From Gimesia algae (lineage in GTDB: Bacteria > Planctomycetota > Planctomycetia > Planctomycetales > Planctomycetaceae), in the NCBI RefSeq assembly GCF_007746795.1, contig NZ_CP036343.1:7445029-7509028 (forward strand): a stretch of 64,000 bases of DNA, given 5' to 3'. This document shows, one piece after another, positions 9,650 to 19,432 of the stretch. Every line of letters starts with the position of its first letter. The stretch's first letter is position 1. Under the pieces are notes generated by a model, which ran no database searches, was not told the DNA's origin, and saw only the letters and a program-made list of their open reading frames with translations. The position numbers were made by a program, and so were the translations under genes.

Positions 9650-12211
9650 ATGTCAATCTGTCGATTTCCCGTTTTCATTTTGTGCGCTGCCGGCCTGCTG
9701 TTCGCGCCGACAATGATTTTTGCCACTGAGAATGCCACCCCTGATAAAAATGCTCCCGAAGCCGCCCGCCTGGTGAAGGTACTCAACTCCGACGCGGATA
9801 CCTACGACAAGGCGATGGCCTGTCGTCGACTGGCCGCCATTGGTGATGCTTCGGCGGCAACCGCAATCGCCAAATTCCTGGGCGATGAAAAACTGGCGAC
9901 CTATGCCCGTTCCGCTCTGGAAAACATCCCCGACCAAGCTGCTGGCAAAGCGCTGCGGGACGCATTGAAAACCGTCAAAGGTAATCTGCTGGTCGGCGTG
10001 ATCAACTCGATCTCCAAACGAAAAGACAAACGGGCAGTTAAAGATCTGTCTCCGCTCCTCTCAGCCAAGAACACAAACGTCGCGATCGCCGCCGCCCATG
10101 CGCTCGGCGAGATTGGTACCCCCGAAGCTGCACAGGCTCTGCAGGCGGCACTCGGAAAAGGAGATGCAAAACTGCAGCGGGAAGTCGGTTTTGCCTGCCT
10201 GATGTGTGCGAAATCACTGGCGGAAGCGAAAGACAGCAAAACCGCTGTCGCATTAACCACCGCCGTCCGCAATGCGAAACTGCCTGAAAACATCAAGCTG
10301 GCAGCGACCCAACAGGCGATCGTCCTGCAGGGCAAAGCGGGCTTGGAATTACTGACAGAACAACTCAAATCAGGCGATTTGCAGCGATTCCGCGCCGGTC
10401 TGCAGGCCGCTCAGAAACTGGGAAAAATATCCACGTCCACTCTTATCGAAACCTACCCGAGGTTACCTGAAGAGCGCAAAGCATTATTGGTTGCTGCAAT
10501 GGGGACCATCCACGATCCGGTAGCCCTCCCCACGGTCATCAAAGCCACCTCCGGCGATTCTCAGGAACTGAAACTACAGGCGATATTTGCCTTAGGGGAA
10601 CTGTCGCCTGCTGCGAATGACAAATTAAAGACCCAGGCGCTGGACAACCTGCTGGCACTGGTTAAACAGAAAGACGCCGACCTCGCGGGAGCGGCGGAAT
10701 CGGTGATTGTCAAACTGAATTCCAGCCAGCCTTCTGCTAAGATCGAAAAACAGATTGATGCCAATATCCGCAAACTGCTGGAAAGTGAAACACGCGAACA
10801 ACAGTTGGCGGGCATCAAGCTGGCAGGCGCCTGTCGTCTCAGCTCAAGTACTCCAGTCCTGCTGCAGCTGGTGAATCATTCGAACCCGGAAGTAAAGCAG
10901 ACCGCCATTTCCGCTTTAGGCGGCACCACATCCCTCAACGATCTTCCCACGTTAATTAAGCTCGCCCTCACATCCGGTCCCGACTCTCCTGCCAGCCAGG
11001 CACTCATCGCCGCCTGTTCGCGGCTGCCGCTGGAAGAGACAGCACAGGCACTGGCCGGCGCCATGGCGGGAGCGACGAATGATCAGAAACTGATTCTGCT
11101 GGACCAGCTGGCGGCCATCGGAGGCAAGACGGCTCTGGACACCGTTGTGGCAGCTGCCCGCTCGAATGACGACGCGCTGCAGAATAAAGCGACCGACCTG
11201 CTGGGTAAATGGGTCACCATCGATGTCGCACCGCCATTATTGGAACTGGCGAAAACACTGGAGAACAACAAATACAAAATCCGCTCCCTGCGTGGTTACA
11301 TACGCGTGGCCCGGCAGTTGAATATGACGCCGGAAGCGCGGCTGGAAGTCTGCCGCAATACCCTGGCGATTGCCGAACGCAACGATGAAAAGAAGCTGGT
11401 GTTCGAAGTGCTCCGCCGCAACCCGACGCCGCAGGCCGTCAACTACACGGTCTCGCTGCTCAAAGACAAAACGTTAAACGTACCTGCAAGCGGCACAATT
11501 GTCTCCTGGGCTGAACAGGGAACTCCCATTGACAACGATCTGCTGGCCGATGCGTTACAGCGCGTCATCGCTTCCACATCGAATAAAAGTCTCAAACAGC
11601 GAGCCAGCCAGCAACATAAACGAATTTCAGCACAGGCAAAACAGAGCGATAAAGAACTCGGCTTTCAGTCGTTGTTCGATGGAAAAACATTCAGCGGCTG
11701 GCACGGCAACGAAGAGATCTTCCATATTGAAAATGGTGAAATTATCGCGGGCAGCCTGACCGAAAAGGTTGAACGCAATGAGTTTCTCCGCTCTAACAAA
11801 GAATACGACGATTTTGAACTCAAGCTTGAATTCAAACTGCTGGGCGAGAAAACCAATGCCGGCGTACAGATTCGGACCGCGGAAATTCCCGATCACCACG
11901 AAGTCAGCGGTTACCAGGCGGACCTGGGAACCGGTTACTGGGGCTGCCTGTATGATGAATCCCGCCGTAAAAAGATTCTGGCAGGGCCTCCCGCAGAACT
12001 GCGTGATCTGCCGGTTCGTATGAACGACTGGAATAACTATCGCATTCGCTGTGAAGGTCCCCGCATTCGTATCTGGATCAACGATGTACAGACAGTCGAC
12101 TTCACCGAAGCAGATCCCCAGATTCCGTTGAAAGGCATCATCGCGCTGCAGATTCATGGAAACCTGGTAAATGAAGCGCATTACCGCAATGTCCGAGTGA
12201 GAGAACTGTAA
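9650..12211 (+). CDS. Exported HEAT-repeat protein with C-terminal DUF1080 domain
   Basis: An 853-residue protein. A signal peptide follows the ATG at 9650; a GTG lies at 9644, and GAGG is present upstream of both. Residues of about 35-620 are alpha-helical repeats of the HEAT/PBS-lyase kind (for example NVAIAAAHALGEIGTPEAAQ). Residues of about 660-853 are a DUF1080 (3-keto-disaccharide hydrolase type) lectin-like jelly roll, from LFDGKTFSGWHGNEEIF to GIIALQIHGN. DUF1080 enzymes cleave 3-keto-glycosides or bind sugars. The upstream neighbour is an oxidoreductase of the type that makes 3-keto sugars, so a joint role in carbohydrate breakdown is inferred. Confidence 0.85.
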   Translation: MSICRFPVFILCAAGLLFAPTMIFATENATPDKNAPEAARLVKVLNSDADTYDKAMACRRLAAIGDASAATAIAKFLGDEKLATYARSALENIPDQAAGKALRDALKTVKGNLLVGVINSISKRKDKRAVKDLSPLLSAKNTNVAIAAAHALGEIGTPEAAQALQAALGKGDAKLQREVGFACLMCAKSLAEAKDSKTAVALTTAVRNAKLPENIKLAATQQAIVLQGKAGLELLTEQLKSGDLQRFRAGLQAAQKLGKISTSTLIETYPRLPEERKALLVAAMGTIHDPVALPTVIKATSGDSQELKLQAIFALGELSPAANDKLKTQALDNLLALVKQKDADLAGAAESVIVKLNSSQPSAKIEKQIDANIRKLLESETREQQLAGIKLAGACRLSSSTPVLLQLVNHSNPEVKQTAISALGGTTSLNDLPTLIKLALTSGPDSPASQALIAACSRLPLEETAQALAGAMAGATNDQKLILLDQLAAIGGKTALDTVVAAARSNDDALQNKATDLLGKWVTIDVAPPLLELAKTLENNKYKIRSLRGYIRVARQLNMTPEARLEVCRNTLAIAERNDEKKLVFEVLRRNPTPQAVNYTVSLLKDKTLNVPASGTIVSWAEQGTPIDNDLLADALQRVIASTSNKSLKQRASQQHKRISAQAKQSDKELGFQSLFDGKTFSGWHGNEEIFHIENGEIIAGSLTEKVERNEFLRSNKEYDDFELKLEFKLLGEKTNAGVQIRTAEIPDHHEVSGYQADLGTGYWGCLYDESRRKKILAGPPAELRDLPVRMNDWNNYRIRCEGPRIRIWINDVQTVDFTEADPQIPLKGIIALQIHGNLVNEAHYRNVRVREL

Positions 12212-12342
12212 TCGCCTCCTGAATCGCAGGAAAAACAGTCGTTCAGCAACATTTTTGATTTCCGCCCCTTGCGGTCACCGTCTGTCTGGCGAAAATAGAA
12301 AGAAAGCAGATCCGCAATTCTTTCGACCTCGGCGAGGCATGG

Positions 12343-14424
12343 ATGTCAGAAATCCCCCCACAACTGGAAGACCTTTTCAAACAGCTTAATCCGGAGCAGC
12401 AGGCGGCGGCCTGTCACGATTCGGGTCCCCTGTTGATTATCGCCGGTGCGGGGACGGGCAAAACAACCACGCTTTCGCATCGAGTCGCATACCTGATTTC
12501 CCAAGGCATCGACCCCAGCCGAATTCTGCTGCTCACCTTTTCCCGTCGCGCCGCGAATGAGATGGTGCGGCGCGTCGATGCGCTGCTGCGTGCAATGGGC
12601 GCGGGTCGCGAGAATTCCGCCTCTGCCCGTTCGCGGAGCATCTGGGGAGGAACGTTTCACTCAACGGCGGCACGACTGCTGCGACGTTACGGTCAGGCCA
12701 TTGGTCTGCCCGATGATTTCACGATCATTGACCGCAGTGATGCCGAAGATTTAATGAGCGCCCTCCGCAGCGAACTCGACCTGGGCAATAACGGCAAAAA
12801 GTTTCCCCGCAAAGGGACACTATTGGAAATTTACAGTCGCTGTGTGAATACCTGCTCCAAACTGGACCCAATTCTCGAACGGCATTATCCCTGGTGTCTG
12901 GAACATACCGATGAATTGAAGAAGCTGTTTCAGGCGTTTGTAGACCGCAAAGAGAAACAGAATATCCTCGACTACGACGACCTGCTGCTGTTCTGGCATG
13001 CGCTCGCCGCTGATCCCGCGGGAGGCAAACTGCTGCGAGGCCAGTTCGAAGCCGTGCTCGTGGACGAATATCAGGACACGAACATTCTGCAGTCGGGCAT
13101 TCTGAAAAACCTCTGTCCGGACGGTAAGGGACTGACGGTCGTCGGCGACGATGCACAGTCGATCTATTCCTTCCGGGCCGCGACCGTGCGGAACATTCTG
13201 GATTTCCCGCAGGAATACGAGGGAACAACGCTCGTCACGCTGGAAGAAAACTATCGCAGCACACAACCCATCCTGCAGGCGACGAATCAGATTATTGACG
13301 AAGCCCACGAACGCCACGAGAAAAACCTGTGGTCGTCCAAAATCAGCGGCGAAGCGCCCTGTCTGGTCGACTGCAGTGACAACAACGAACAGGCCGACTT
13401 CGTCGTGCAGCAGGTACTCGAACACCGGGAAGCCGGGATTCCCCTGAATCAACAGGCGGTGCTGTTCCGGGCTTCACACCACAGTCTTTCGCTGGAAGTG
13501 GAACTGGCGCGTCGGAATATCGCCTATCACAAATATGGCGGCTTGAAGTTTATTGAAACGGCACACGTCAAAGACCTGATGGCGTATCTGCGACTGGCGG
13601 AAAATCCCCGCGATGCGGTCTCGGGGCTACGAGTACTGACGTTACTGCCGGGCATTGGCCAGAAAAAGGCACAACAGTTGATCAATCTGCTGGCGGAATC
13701 TCAGTTCCGCTTTGATGCCTGGTCGGAATTCAAACCGCCGGCGGCGACCGTTGAGCATTGGCCTCTGTTCGTGCGACTAATGAAAAACCTGAGTTCCCCG
13801 CAATCAGAAAAGCGGGGCATCTCGGCAGAAGTCCATCAGGTGCGCACGTTTTATAGCCCCCTGCTCGACCAGCAGTACGACAACGCCACATCGCGTCAGC
13901 GGGATCTGGAACAGCTGGAACAGGTTGCCAGCCGCTTCAGCAGCCGCATGAGCTTCCTGGAAGAGATTACCCTTGACCCACCCAGTTCCACGCAGGATGT
14001 CTCAGCAGCCAGCGGCGCGGATGACGATGATTTCCTGGTATTGAGTACAATTCACTCATCCAAAGGTCTGGAGTGGGATGCGGTCTATGTGCTGCAGGCC
14101 GCCGACGGCAGTATTCCGTCAGAGATGTCGCTGGAAAGCGAAGACGAAATCGATGAAGAACGACGCCTGTTTTATGTCGCGTTGACACGGGCGAAAAACT
14201 GGCTGTATGTCTGTTTTCCCCACCGACAGTATTTCCAGAACCGCCGCTGGAACCAGGCACACAGTTATGCCCAGTTGACGCGGTTTGTTTCTCCAAAGAC
14301 GATCCCTCTGTTCCAGCGACGCCCGGCGTTCAGCGCCGATGCTTTGGATACGCCTCAGGAAGCGGAAATCGAAACGACGGCGGAAGACATTCGCAAGAAT
14401 ATCCGCAACATGTGGTCCGCCTGA
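12343..14424 (+). CDS. UvrD/PcrA/Rep-type superfamily 1 DNA helicase
   Basis: A 693-residue protein with all main SF1A helicase motifs: Walker A GAGTGKTTT near residue 35, motif Ia LLTFSRRAANEM, motif II VDEYQDTN, motif III VVGDDAQSIYSFR, motif V STIHSSKGLEWD and motif VI RRLFYVALTRAK. The length is close to that of UvrD and PcrA. It unwinds DNA 3'-to-5' in repair or replication restart. The last 50 residues are less conserved and do not contain a clear Tudor-like tail. It is convergent with the methyltransferase gene, eight bases away. Confidence 0.92.
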   Translation: MSEIPPQLEDLFKQLNPEQQAAACHDSGPLLIIAGAGTGKTTTLSHRVAYLISQGIDPSRILLLTFSRRAANEMVRRVDALLRAMGAGRENSASARSRSIWGGTFHSTAARLLRRYGQAIGLPDDFTIIDRSDAEDLMSALRSELDLGNNGKKFPRKGTLLEIYSRCVNTCSKLDPILERHYPWCLEHTDELKKLFQAFVDRKEKQNILDYDDLLLFWHALAADPAGGKLLRGQFEAVLVDEYQDTNILQSGILKNLCPDGKGLTVVGDDAQSIYSFRAATVRNILDFPQEYEGTTLVTLEENYRSTQPILQATNQIIDEAHERHEKNLWSSKISGEAPCLVDCSDNNEQADFVVQQVLEHREAGIPLNQQAVLFRASHHSLSLEVELARRNIAYHKYGGLKFIETAHVKDLMAYLRLAENPRDAVSGLRVLTLLPGIGQKKAQQLINLLAESQFRFDAWSEFKPPAATVEHWPLFVRLMKNLSSPQSEKRGISAEVHQVRTFYSPLLDQQYDNATSRQRDLEQLEQVASRFSSRMSFLEEITLDPPSSTQDVSAASGADDDDFLVLSTIHSSKGLEWDAVYVLQAADGSIPSEMSLESEDEIDEERRLFYVALTRAKNWLYVCFPHRQYFQNRRWNQAHSYAQLTRFVSPKTIPLFQRRPAFSADALDTPQEAEIETTAEDIRKNIRNMWSA

Positions 14425-14432
14425 GGTCCGCG

Positions 14433-15779
14433 TTATTCTTGCCTGTCGTTTGTTTCTTCGCGCGTCGCAGAATCCTCAGCTGAGGCTGACTCAGTCGATT
14501 CTGTAGGAGCCGGATTTTCGCTGACTGCTTCAGAGGGAGTGACGTTCGGCTCGGAGGCGGTTTCCTCGTCCCGCGTTTCATCAGCGTCATCTGAATTTTC
14601 TGTTGATTCTGATTGTTTACCAGCCGCTTGTTCCCAGGGTGATTTTTTGCGTGGCGGCGGAGGGCCGGGAAACTGATAGTAGATGCATTCAATCCGACCG
14701 TTATACAGTTTGCGGCGGCGGGCTTTCTGTTCGTAAATGCGTTCGAAGCCCGGGTGTGAGGTAATTACATAAATCGACCACATCTCCAGTGGCGCGAATA
14801 CGCGTTTCATTTCGCGGTAAATGACTTCGGCATCTGCTTTATCGCCCAGCCGTTCACCATAGGGAGGGTTGGTAATGATACAGCCATACTTGCGGGGCGT
14901 GCTGAATTCCGCAAGGGGCTGATCCTGGAAATGAATGAACTCTTCCATGCCGGCCTGCTGCGCATGGTAGCGGGCCATGCTGATCATGGCAGGGTCAATA
15001 TCGTATCCCTGCAGTCGATAGTCGATGTCCGTTCGCGCGAGCGACCGGGCTTCCTCGCGGGCCGCCTCCCACATCTCGGGCGGCAGCTGCTGCCAGCCTT
15101 CTGCAGCGAACTCGCGATTGATGCCGGGCGCCGTGTTGGTACCGATCAAGGCTGCTTCGATGGGAATCGTACCTGTACCGCAACAGGGGTCGACAAACGG
15201 CCGTTCACGATTCCAGTAGCTGAGCTGGACCAGACCTGCCGCTAATGTTTCTTTAATCTGCGCGCCGGCAGCCAGCTTGCGATAACCGCGTTTATGCAGA
15301 CCCGGTCCGGTAGTGTCGATGCAGACGGACGCCTTGTCTTTCAGAATGGAGAGACTAACCGAGTACAGCGGACCATCTTCAGGAAACCAGTCTTTGATGT
15401 AGTGATCTTTGAGACGTTCGGCAATTGCTTTCTTGACTAGCTTCTGGCAGTTCTTGGGACTGTTGATTTTGGAACGGACGGCTGTGGCCCTGACAGGAAA
15501 CCGGGCCGAGGGGGGCAGCCAGCGTTCCCATTCGATGTCGCGAATTTCGTCGAACAGGTCATCAAAGTCGAGCGCCGTGAATTCGCCTAGACTGAGTAGC
15601 ACCCGGTCAGCACTGCGGAGCCAGAGATTGCAGTGGCAGATCGCGGCGAGATCGCCTTGAAAGGTAATGCGGCCGTTTTCAATGGTCTGCTCTTCGTACC
15701 CCAGTTGTTTCAATTCGCGCGAAACCACGGCTTCCAGACCAAAAGCAGAAGTGGCAACGAGGGTGAGCGGCTCGGACAT
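14433..15779 (-). CDS. THUMP-domain class I RNA methyltransferase (RlmL-like)
   Basis: A 448-residue protein starting at the ATG at 15779, chosen over a TTG six bases upstream. Residues of about 50-165 form a THUMP RNA-binding domain. Residues of about 170-390 are a Rossmann-fold SAM methyltransferase with motif I-like FVDPCCGTGTIPIEAAL and the catalytic NPPYGERLG. This is the arrangement of the N-terminal half of RlmL (23S rRNA m2G2445) and of Trm11/Trm14-type enzymes. The last 65 or so residues are an acidic, Ser/Thr/Glu-rich, probably disordered tail. The exact target nucleotide is not determinable. Confidence 0.88.
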   Translation of the reverse strand: MSEPLTLVATSAFGLEAVVSRELKQLGYEEQTIENGRITFQGDLAAICHCNLWLRSADRVLLSLGEFTALDFDDLFDEIRDIEWERWLPPSARFPVRATAVRSKINSPKNCQKLVKKAIAERLKDHYIKDWFPEDGPLYSVSLSILKDKASVCIDTTGPGLHKRGYRKLAAGAQIKETLAAGLVQLSYWNRERPFVDPCCGTGTIPIEAALIGTNTAPGINREFAAEGWQQLPPEMWEAAREEARSLARTDIDYRLQGYDIDPAMISMARYHAQQAGMEEFIHFQDQPLAEFSTPRKYGCIITNPPYGERLGDKADAEVIYREMKRVFAPLEMWSIYVITSHPGFERIYEQKARRRKLYNGRIECIYYQFPGPPPPRKKSPWEQAAGKQSESTENSDDADETRDEETASEPNVTPSEAVSENPAPTESTESASAEDSATREETNDRQE

Positions 15780-15914
15780 ATTCAACGGGGATCTCTTTCG
15801 ATGTCAGTAAAACAGGTAAATCTGCTAGAAAAAGGGTCAGCATCAGTTCATACTACTATAAAATAGCTTTCCTCGAAATCTACAGGACAACGGATCATAA
15901 AGAAGGTTTTCAAC

Positions 15915-16916
15915 ATGCGGAATACTCCCTCCCCCTATAATCGGCTTCCCCGCCGTGATTTTCTGAAACAAACCGCCGCGCAGGTATTAACGGGTACAGC
16001 AGTCGCCGGCATACTGCAGGCTCAACACGAGCTGCTCGCAGGTGAAGATGCAAAGGCGAAATCAAAACCGGCAGCCGGTTATCAGCTGGGTGCTTTCACC
16101 AAGAGCTTCCAGGACATGCCCATCCCCGAGGTCTGTAAAGCCTTCAAGTCGATCGGTCTGGACGGACTCGATCTGACCGTGCGGCCCAAAGGACACATCC
16201 TGCCCGAAAACGCGGAGAAAGAACTGCCGCAGGCCTGTGCGGCGGCGAAAGACGCGGGCGTGAAAATCCTGTTTCTGACGACCATGATCGACGAGCCCGA
16301 TAAAAACGCCGAACGCATTCTGGCGACCGCGCAGGAACAGGGGATCGATCGTGTCAAGATCGGCTACTACCGCTATCAGACCTTTGGCACACTGGCGCAG
16401 CAGTTGAAAGAGACCACAAAAAAGATCGGCAAGGTTGCGAAGCTGTGTCAGAAATATGAAATCCTGCCCTGCGTGCATGTGCACTCAAATGCGTTTCTGC
16501 CTTCGCATGGCACACAACTTTATCAGTTGATTCAGGATTATTCGCCTCAGGAAGTGGGGGCATATGTGGATATGCTGCACATGGTCAAAGAGGGGAGTGG
16601 CGACGGCTGGCGGCAGGGACTTGATCTGCTGGCCCCCTGGATCGCGCTGTGTGCGGTCAAGAATTTCTCCTGGGAACGGGGCGACGGTCGCGACAAGCAT
16701 GGTCATCAGAAATGGGAAGTCAAAACGGTTCCTGTCGCTGATGGAATTTCTCCCATTCCCGACTATGTCGCCGCACTGCGGAAGCTGGGTTATGAAGGGA
16801 CCTTCTCCTTGCACAGTGAATACAAAGGGCGTCACAGCTGGAAAGAACTGTCAACCCAGGAATGCCTGGATCAGACGGCCGTCGATGCGAAGTATTTCCG
16901 CTCGCTGTGGTCGTAA
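15915..16916 (+). CDS. Tat-exported sugar phosphate isomerase/epimerase-like TIM barrel protein
   Basis: A 333-residue protein. A twin-arginine signal (PRRDFLKQTAAQVL) is followed by an AP endonuclease 2/xylose isomerase-like TIM barrel: QLGAFTKSFQDM near residue 57, then a DGLDLTVRPKGH strand and a conserved VHSN segment and EGTFSLHSEYKG, which fit the metal-ligand region. The expected role is isomerisation or epimerisation of a sugar acid or sugar phosphate outside the cytoplasm. It stands alone; a REP-like palindrome begins 17 bp after its stop. Confidence 0.85.
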   Translation: MRNTPSPYNRLPRRDFLKQTAAQVLTGTAVAGILQAQHELLAGEDAKAKSKPAAGYQLGAFTKSFQDMPIPEVCKAFKSIGLDGLDLTVRPKGHILPENAEKELPQACAAAKDAGVKILFLTTMIDEPDKNAERILATAQEQGIDRVKIGYYRYQTFGTLAQQLKETTKKIGKVAKLCQKYEILPCVHVHSNAFLPSHGTQLYQLIQDYSPQEVGAYVDMLHMVKEGSGDGWRQGLDLLAPWIALCAVKNFSWERGDGRDKHGHQKWEVKTVPVADGISPIPDYVAALRKLGYEGTFSLHSEYKGRHSWKELSTQECLDQTAVDAKYFRSLWS

Positions 16917-16933
16917 ACAGAATCAAGAGATTG

Positions 16934-17006
16934 AAACGGTTCGGTGCTAGCTGCCGGTGATTTGCGGGCCTGTGTTTGGTTACCGGTGGCTAGCGCCATA
17001 CCGTTT
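16934..17006. repeat. REP-like imperfect palindrome, copy 1
   Basis: Two 25-base arms (16934-16958 and 16982-17006) are reverse complements except for about five mismatches, with a 23-base loop. The core is GCTAGC next to CCGGT. It lies 17 bases after the stop of the isomerase-like gene. A second copy with the same core lies at 17548-17620. The shape and intergenic position fit REP/BIME-type elements. Confidence 0.65.
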
Positions 17007-17069
17007 GGAATGGCGTGCCGTTTTTTTATTGAGGAAACAGGACGATTCGTGGATTGATGGAGAGAAAAA

Positions 17070-17489
17070 GTGGATGCATCGATGCAGAAATCCAGAGAAG
17101 AATTTGAATACTGGCTTGCTTCAATGGATGACTTTCTCGAAATGTTCATGTCTGAATTTCCAGAAGAAGAACAATGTCTTCTGGATTATTCTCCTGAATC
17201 GTTGGAGGTAGTTGAAAAATGGATCCTCTCAAATTATGAGGACACCAGGGCAGCACTTAAAATATCCGAAATTCAGCGTGTGAATAATGCTGCCTGTTAT
17301 GTTGGTGAAGTTTTTCGAAAGTCTCATGGTGGTAAGTGGAGCATCCGTTTGGATGATCCGAAATTTGCTTTTTATGCACTTCCCGTATTAACCGATGGAA
17401 AGAAAACGGAATGTCCGTTATCTCTGGTGACGGCTTCAACAAATCGCAGGACGGGAACATATTTAAGAATGGTACTTGAAAATTATTGA
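17070..17489 (+). CDS. Hypothetical protein between two REP-like palindromes
   Basis: A 139-residue soluble protein, acidic at the N-terminus. I do not recognise it with certainty. The C-terminal half (NAACYVGEVFRK, then GGKWSIRLDDPKFAFYALPV) recalls small bacterial immunity-like or DUF3806-like proteins in which a helix ends in YxGEV followed by a tryptophan-containing strand; this is only an impression. The start may be GTG at 17070 or ATG at 17082. Codon use looks more AT-rich than in the neighbours. It is flanked by the two palindromes, which suggests that the segment moved as a unit. Confidence 0.55.
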   Translation: MDASMQKSREEFEYWLASMDDFLEMFMSEFPEEEQCLLDYSPESLEVVEKWILSNYEDTRAALKISEIQRVNNAACYVGEVFRKSHGGKWSIRLDDPKFAFYALPVLTDGKKTECPLSLVTASTNRRTGTYLRMVLENY

Positions 17490-17547
17490 TCTACGGATCT
17501 CAAGTAATCTACTGAATTCTGTCAGTCAATTTTATTTCACCAACTGA

Positions 17548-17620
17548 GCGGTAAGGCGCTAGCCGCCGGTTGTGTGTGTGACAGAGCTGTTGAAGATACC
17601 GGTGGCTAGCGTCTTGCCGT
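17548..17620. repeat. REP-like imperfect palindrome, copy 2
   Basis: Arms 17548-17570 and 17598-17620 (23 bases, about four mismatches) enclose a 27-base loop and share the GCTAGC and CCGGT core with copy 1 at 16934. The right arm ends 18 bases before the sulfatase start codon at 17639, so if transcribed it would lie in the leader of that mRNA and could cover its ribosome binding site. Confidence 0.65.
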
Positions 17621-17638
17621 TTGGGATGAGGGCTGTTT

Positions 17639-19246
17639 ATGGTTCGGATAATCTTTGCTGCTCTGGTTGTCTGCCTGGCTACTTTCACCGCGCAGGCCGC
17701 TGACAAACCTAACATCATTCTGATCATGGTCGATGATATGGGCTTCTCGGATATCGGCTGTTATGGCGGCGAAATTGAAACGCCGAATATCGATGCACTG
17801 GCCGCTGGAGGCGTGCGGTTTTCCCAGTTTTATAATTCGGGTCGCTGCTGTCCCACGCGGGCCACGTTGATGACGGGCCTGCATCCCCATCAGACGGGAA
17901 TTGGCTGGATGACCAACCCGCCCGGCGATACCCGCGGCTATTCCAAACCGCCCGCGTATCAGGGCTATCTGAACCACAACTGCGTCACCCTGGCGGAAGT
18001 GTTGAATCCGGCCGGTTATGCGACCCTGATGACGGGCAAATGGCATCTGGGCTTTAATGCAAAAGAGCGCTGGCCGCTGCAACGCGGGTTCGAAAAGTTT
18101 TTCGGCTGCGTTTCCGGGGCGACCCGGTTCTTTCACCCCGTCGCACCGCGAGGTATGACATTCGGAATTGAAGACATCGAAACCCCTCCGAGTACCACAG
18201 ACCGCCGCTTCTACACCACCGATGCGTACACGGACTATGCGATTCGCTTTCTCAGCGAACATCAACAGGCAAAAGAGACGCAGAACAAACCCTTCTTTCT
18301 ATACCTCGCTTACACCGCGCCGCATTGGCCTTTGCAGGCACATGAAGAGGAAATCAGGAAGTATCGCGGCAAGTACAAGATCGGCTGGGATGAACTCCGC
18401 CAACAGCGACTGGCAAAACAGAAAGCGCTGGGACTGTTGCCGGCGGGTACAAAACTGTCGCCCCGCGACACTGCGGTTCCCGCCTGGGAAACTCTGAGTG
18501 AAAAAAAACAGGATGAGATGGATCTTAAAATGGCCATCTATGCGGCGATGGTGGATCGCGTGGATCAGAACATCGGCAAACTGGTCAGCTCACTCAAGTC
18601 GAGCGGGCAGTACGAGAATACGCTGATCCTGTTTCTCTCGGACAATGGTGGCTGTGCCGAGGGGGGCGTACTGGGACGCGGCGAATTTTACGATGTGGAA
18701 ATACGCAATCTCGACCACAGCAACAGCTATGGCAAAGCGTGGGCCAATGCGTCGAATACGCCGTTTCGCCTGTATAAACATTTCGCCCATGAAGGGGGCA
18801 CGTCGACACCGTTCATCATGCATTGGCCGGCGGGGATTAAACCTGAGAAACGCTGGATCACAGAACCGGCGCAGCTGATTGACATTATGCCGACACTGAT
18901 TGAGGTGGCAGAGGCGAAGTATCCGGAGACATTCAACGGAAATCCAATACCGGCCCTGGATGGCATTTCGCTGCGACCAGTGATGCAGGGAGAACCGCTC
19001 AACCGGAGTGAGCCGATTTTTATCGAGCACGAAAGCAATGCCTTTGTCAGAGCCGGCGACTGGAAGCTGGTAGGTCGTGGCGTTTCGCCGGCGAAAGGTT
19101 ATCAGCCACAGAAGTGGGAACTCTATGATCTCAAGACGGACCGCACCGAATTGAATAACCTGGCGAAACGCAGGCGGGTGATCGTAGACGATCTGGTTCA
19201 GAAGTGGGAAGCCTGGGCAAAACGTGTGGGCGTGTATCCCAAGTGA
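17639..19246 (+). CDS. Type I (formylglycine) sulfatase, arylsulfatase-like
   Basis: A 535-residue protein with a signal peptide ending near residue 21 (TAQAA). The mature part opens with PNIILIMVDDMGFSDIGCYG, the metal-binding start of the sulfatase fold. The signature C-C-P-T-R is at residues 70-74, where Cys70 is the residue expected to become formylglycine. Further conserved parts are GKWHLGF and LILFLSDNGG. It should remove sulfate esters from polysaccharides in the periplasm, as the many planctomycete sulfatases do. No anaerobic maturase is visible nearby. It converges on the symporter gene. Confidence 0.93.
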   Translation: MVRIIFAALVVCLATFTAQAADKPNIILIMVDDMGFSDIGCYGGEIETPNIDALAAGGVRFSQFYNSGRCCPTRATLMTGLHPHQTGIGWMTNPPGDTRGYSKPPAYQGYLNHNCVTLAEVLNPAGYATLMTGKWHLGFNAKERWPLQRGFEKFFGCVSGATRFFHPVAPRGMTFGIEDIETPPSTTDRRFYTTDAYTDYAIRFLSEHQQAKETQNKPFFLYLAYTAPHWPLQAHEEEIRKYRGKYKIGWDELRQQRLAKQKALGLLPAGTKLSPRDTAVPAWETLSEKKQDEMDLKMAIYAAMVDRVDQNIGKLVSSLKSSGQYENTLILFLSDNGGCAEGGVLGRGEFYDVEIRNLDHSNSYGKAWANASNTPFRLYKHFAHEGGTSTPFIMHWPAGIKPEKRWITEPAQLIDIMPTLIEVAEAKYPETFNGNPIPALDGISLRPVMQGEPLNRSEPIFIEHESNAFVRAGDWKLVGRGVSPAKGYQPQKWELYDLKTDRTELNNLAKRRRVIVDDLVQKWEAWAKRVGVYPK

Positions 19247-19362
19247 TTTCTGCTACCACGAAAAACACGAAAACATACGAATGAGACGGGCTGAGATTTA
19301 GATTCGAAGGATTGTTCTAATACAACGTTTTTTCTGACAGTTTCCTGCTCGCTGGCGCTCGA

Positions 19363-19379
19363 CCCGAATTACATTCGGG
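19363..19379. terminator. Short stem-loop in convergent intergenic region
   Basis: A 7-base perfect inverted repeat, CCCGAAT and ATTCGGG, with a 3-base loop, lies between the convergent sulfatase and symporter genes. There is no T run after it on either strand, so its role as a terminator is only suggested by position. Confidence 0.35.
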
Positions 19380-19432
19380 CCTGCCCAATTTCATAGTGGC
19401 CACCATTTGGAACGCCTCTACTTCTCTTCACG

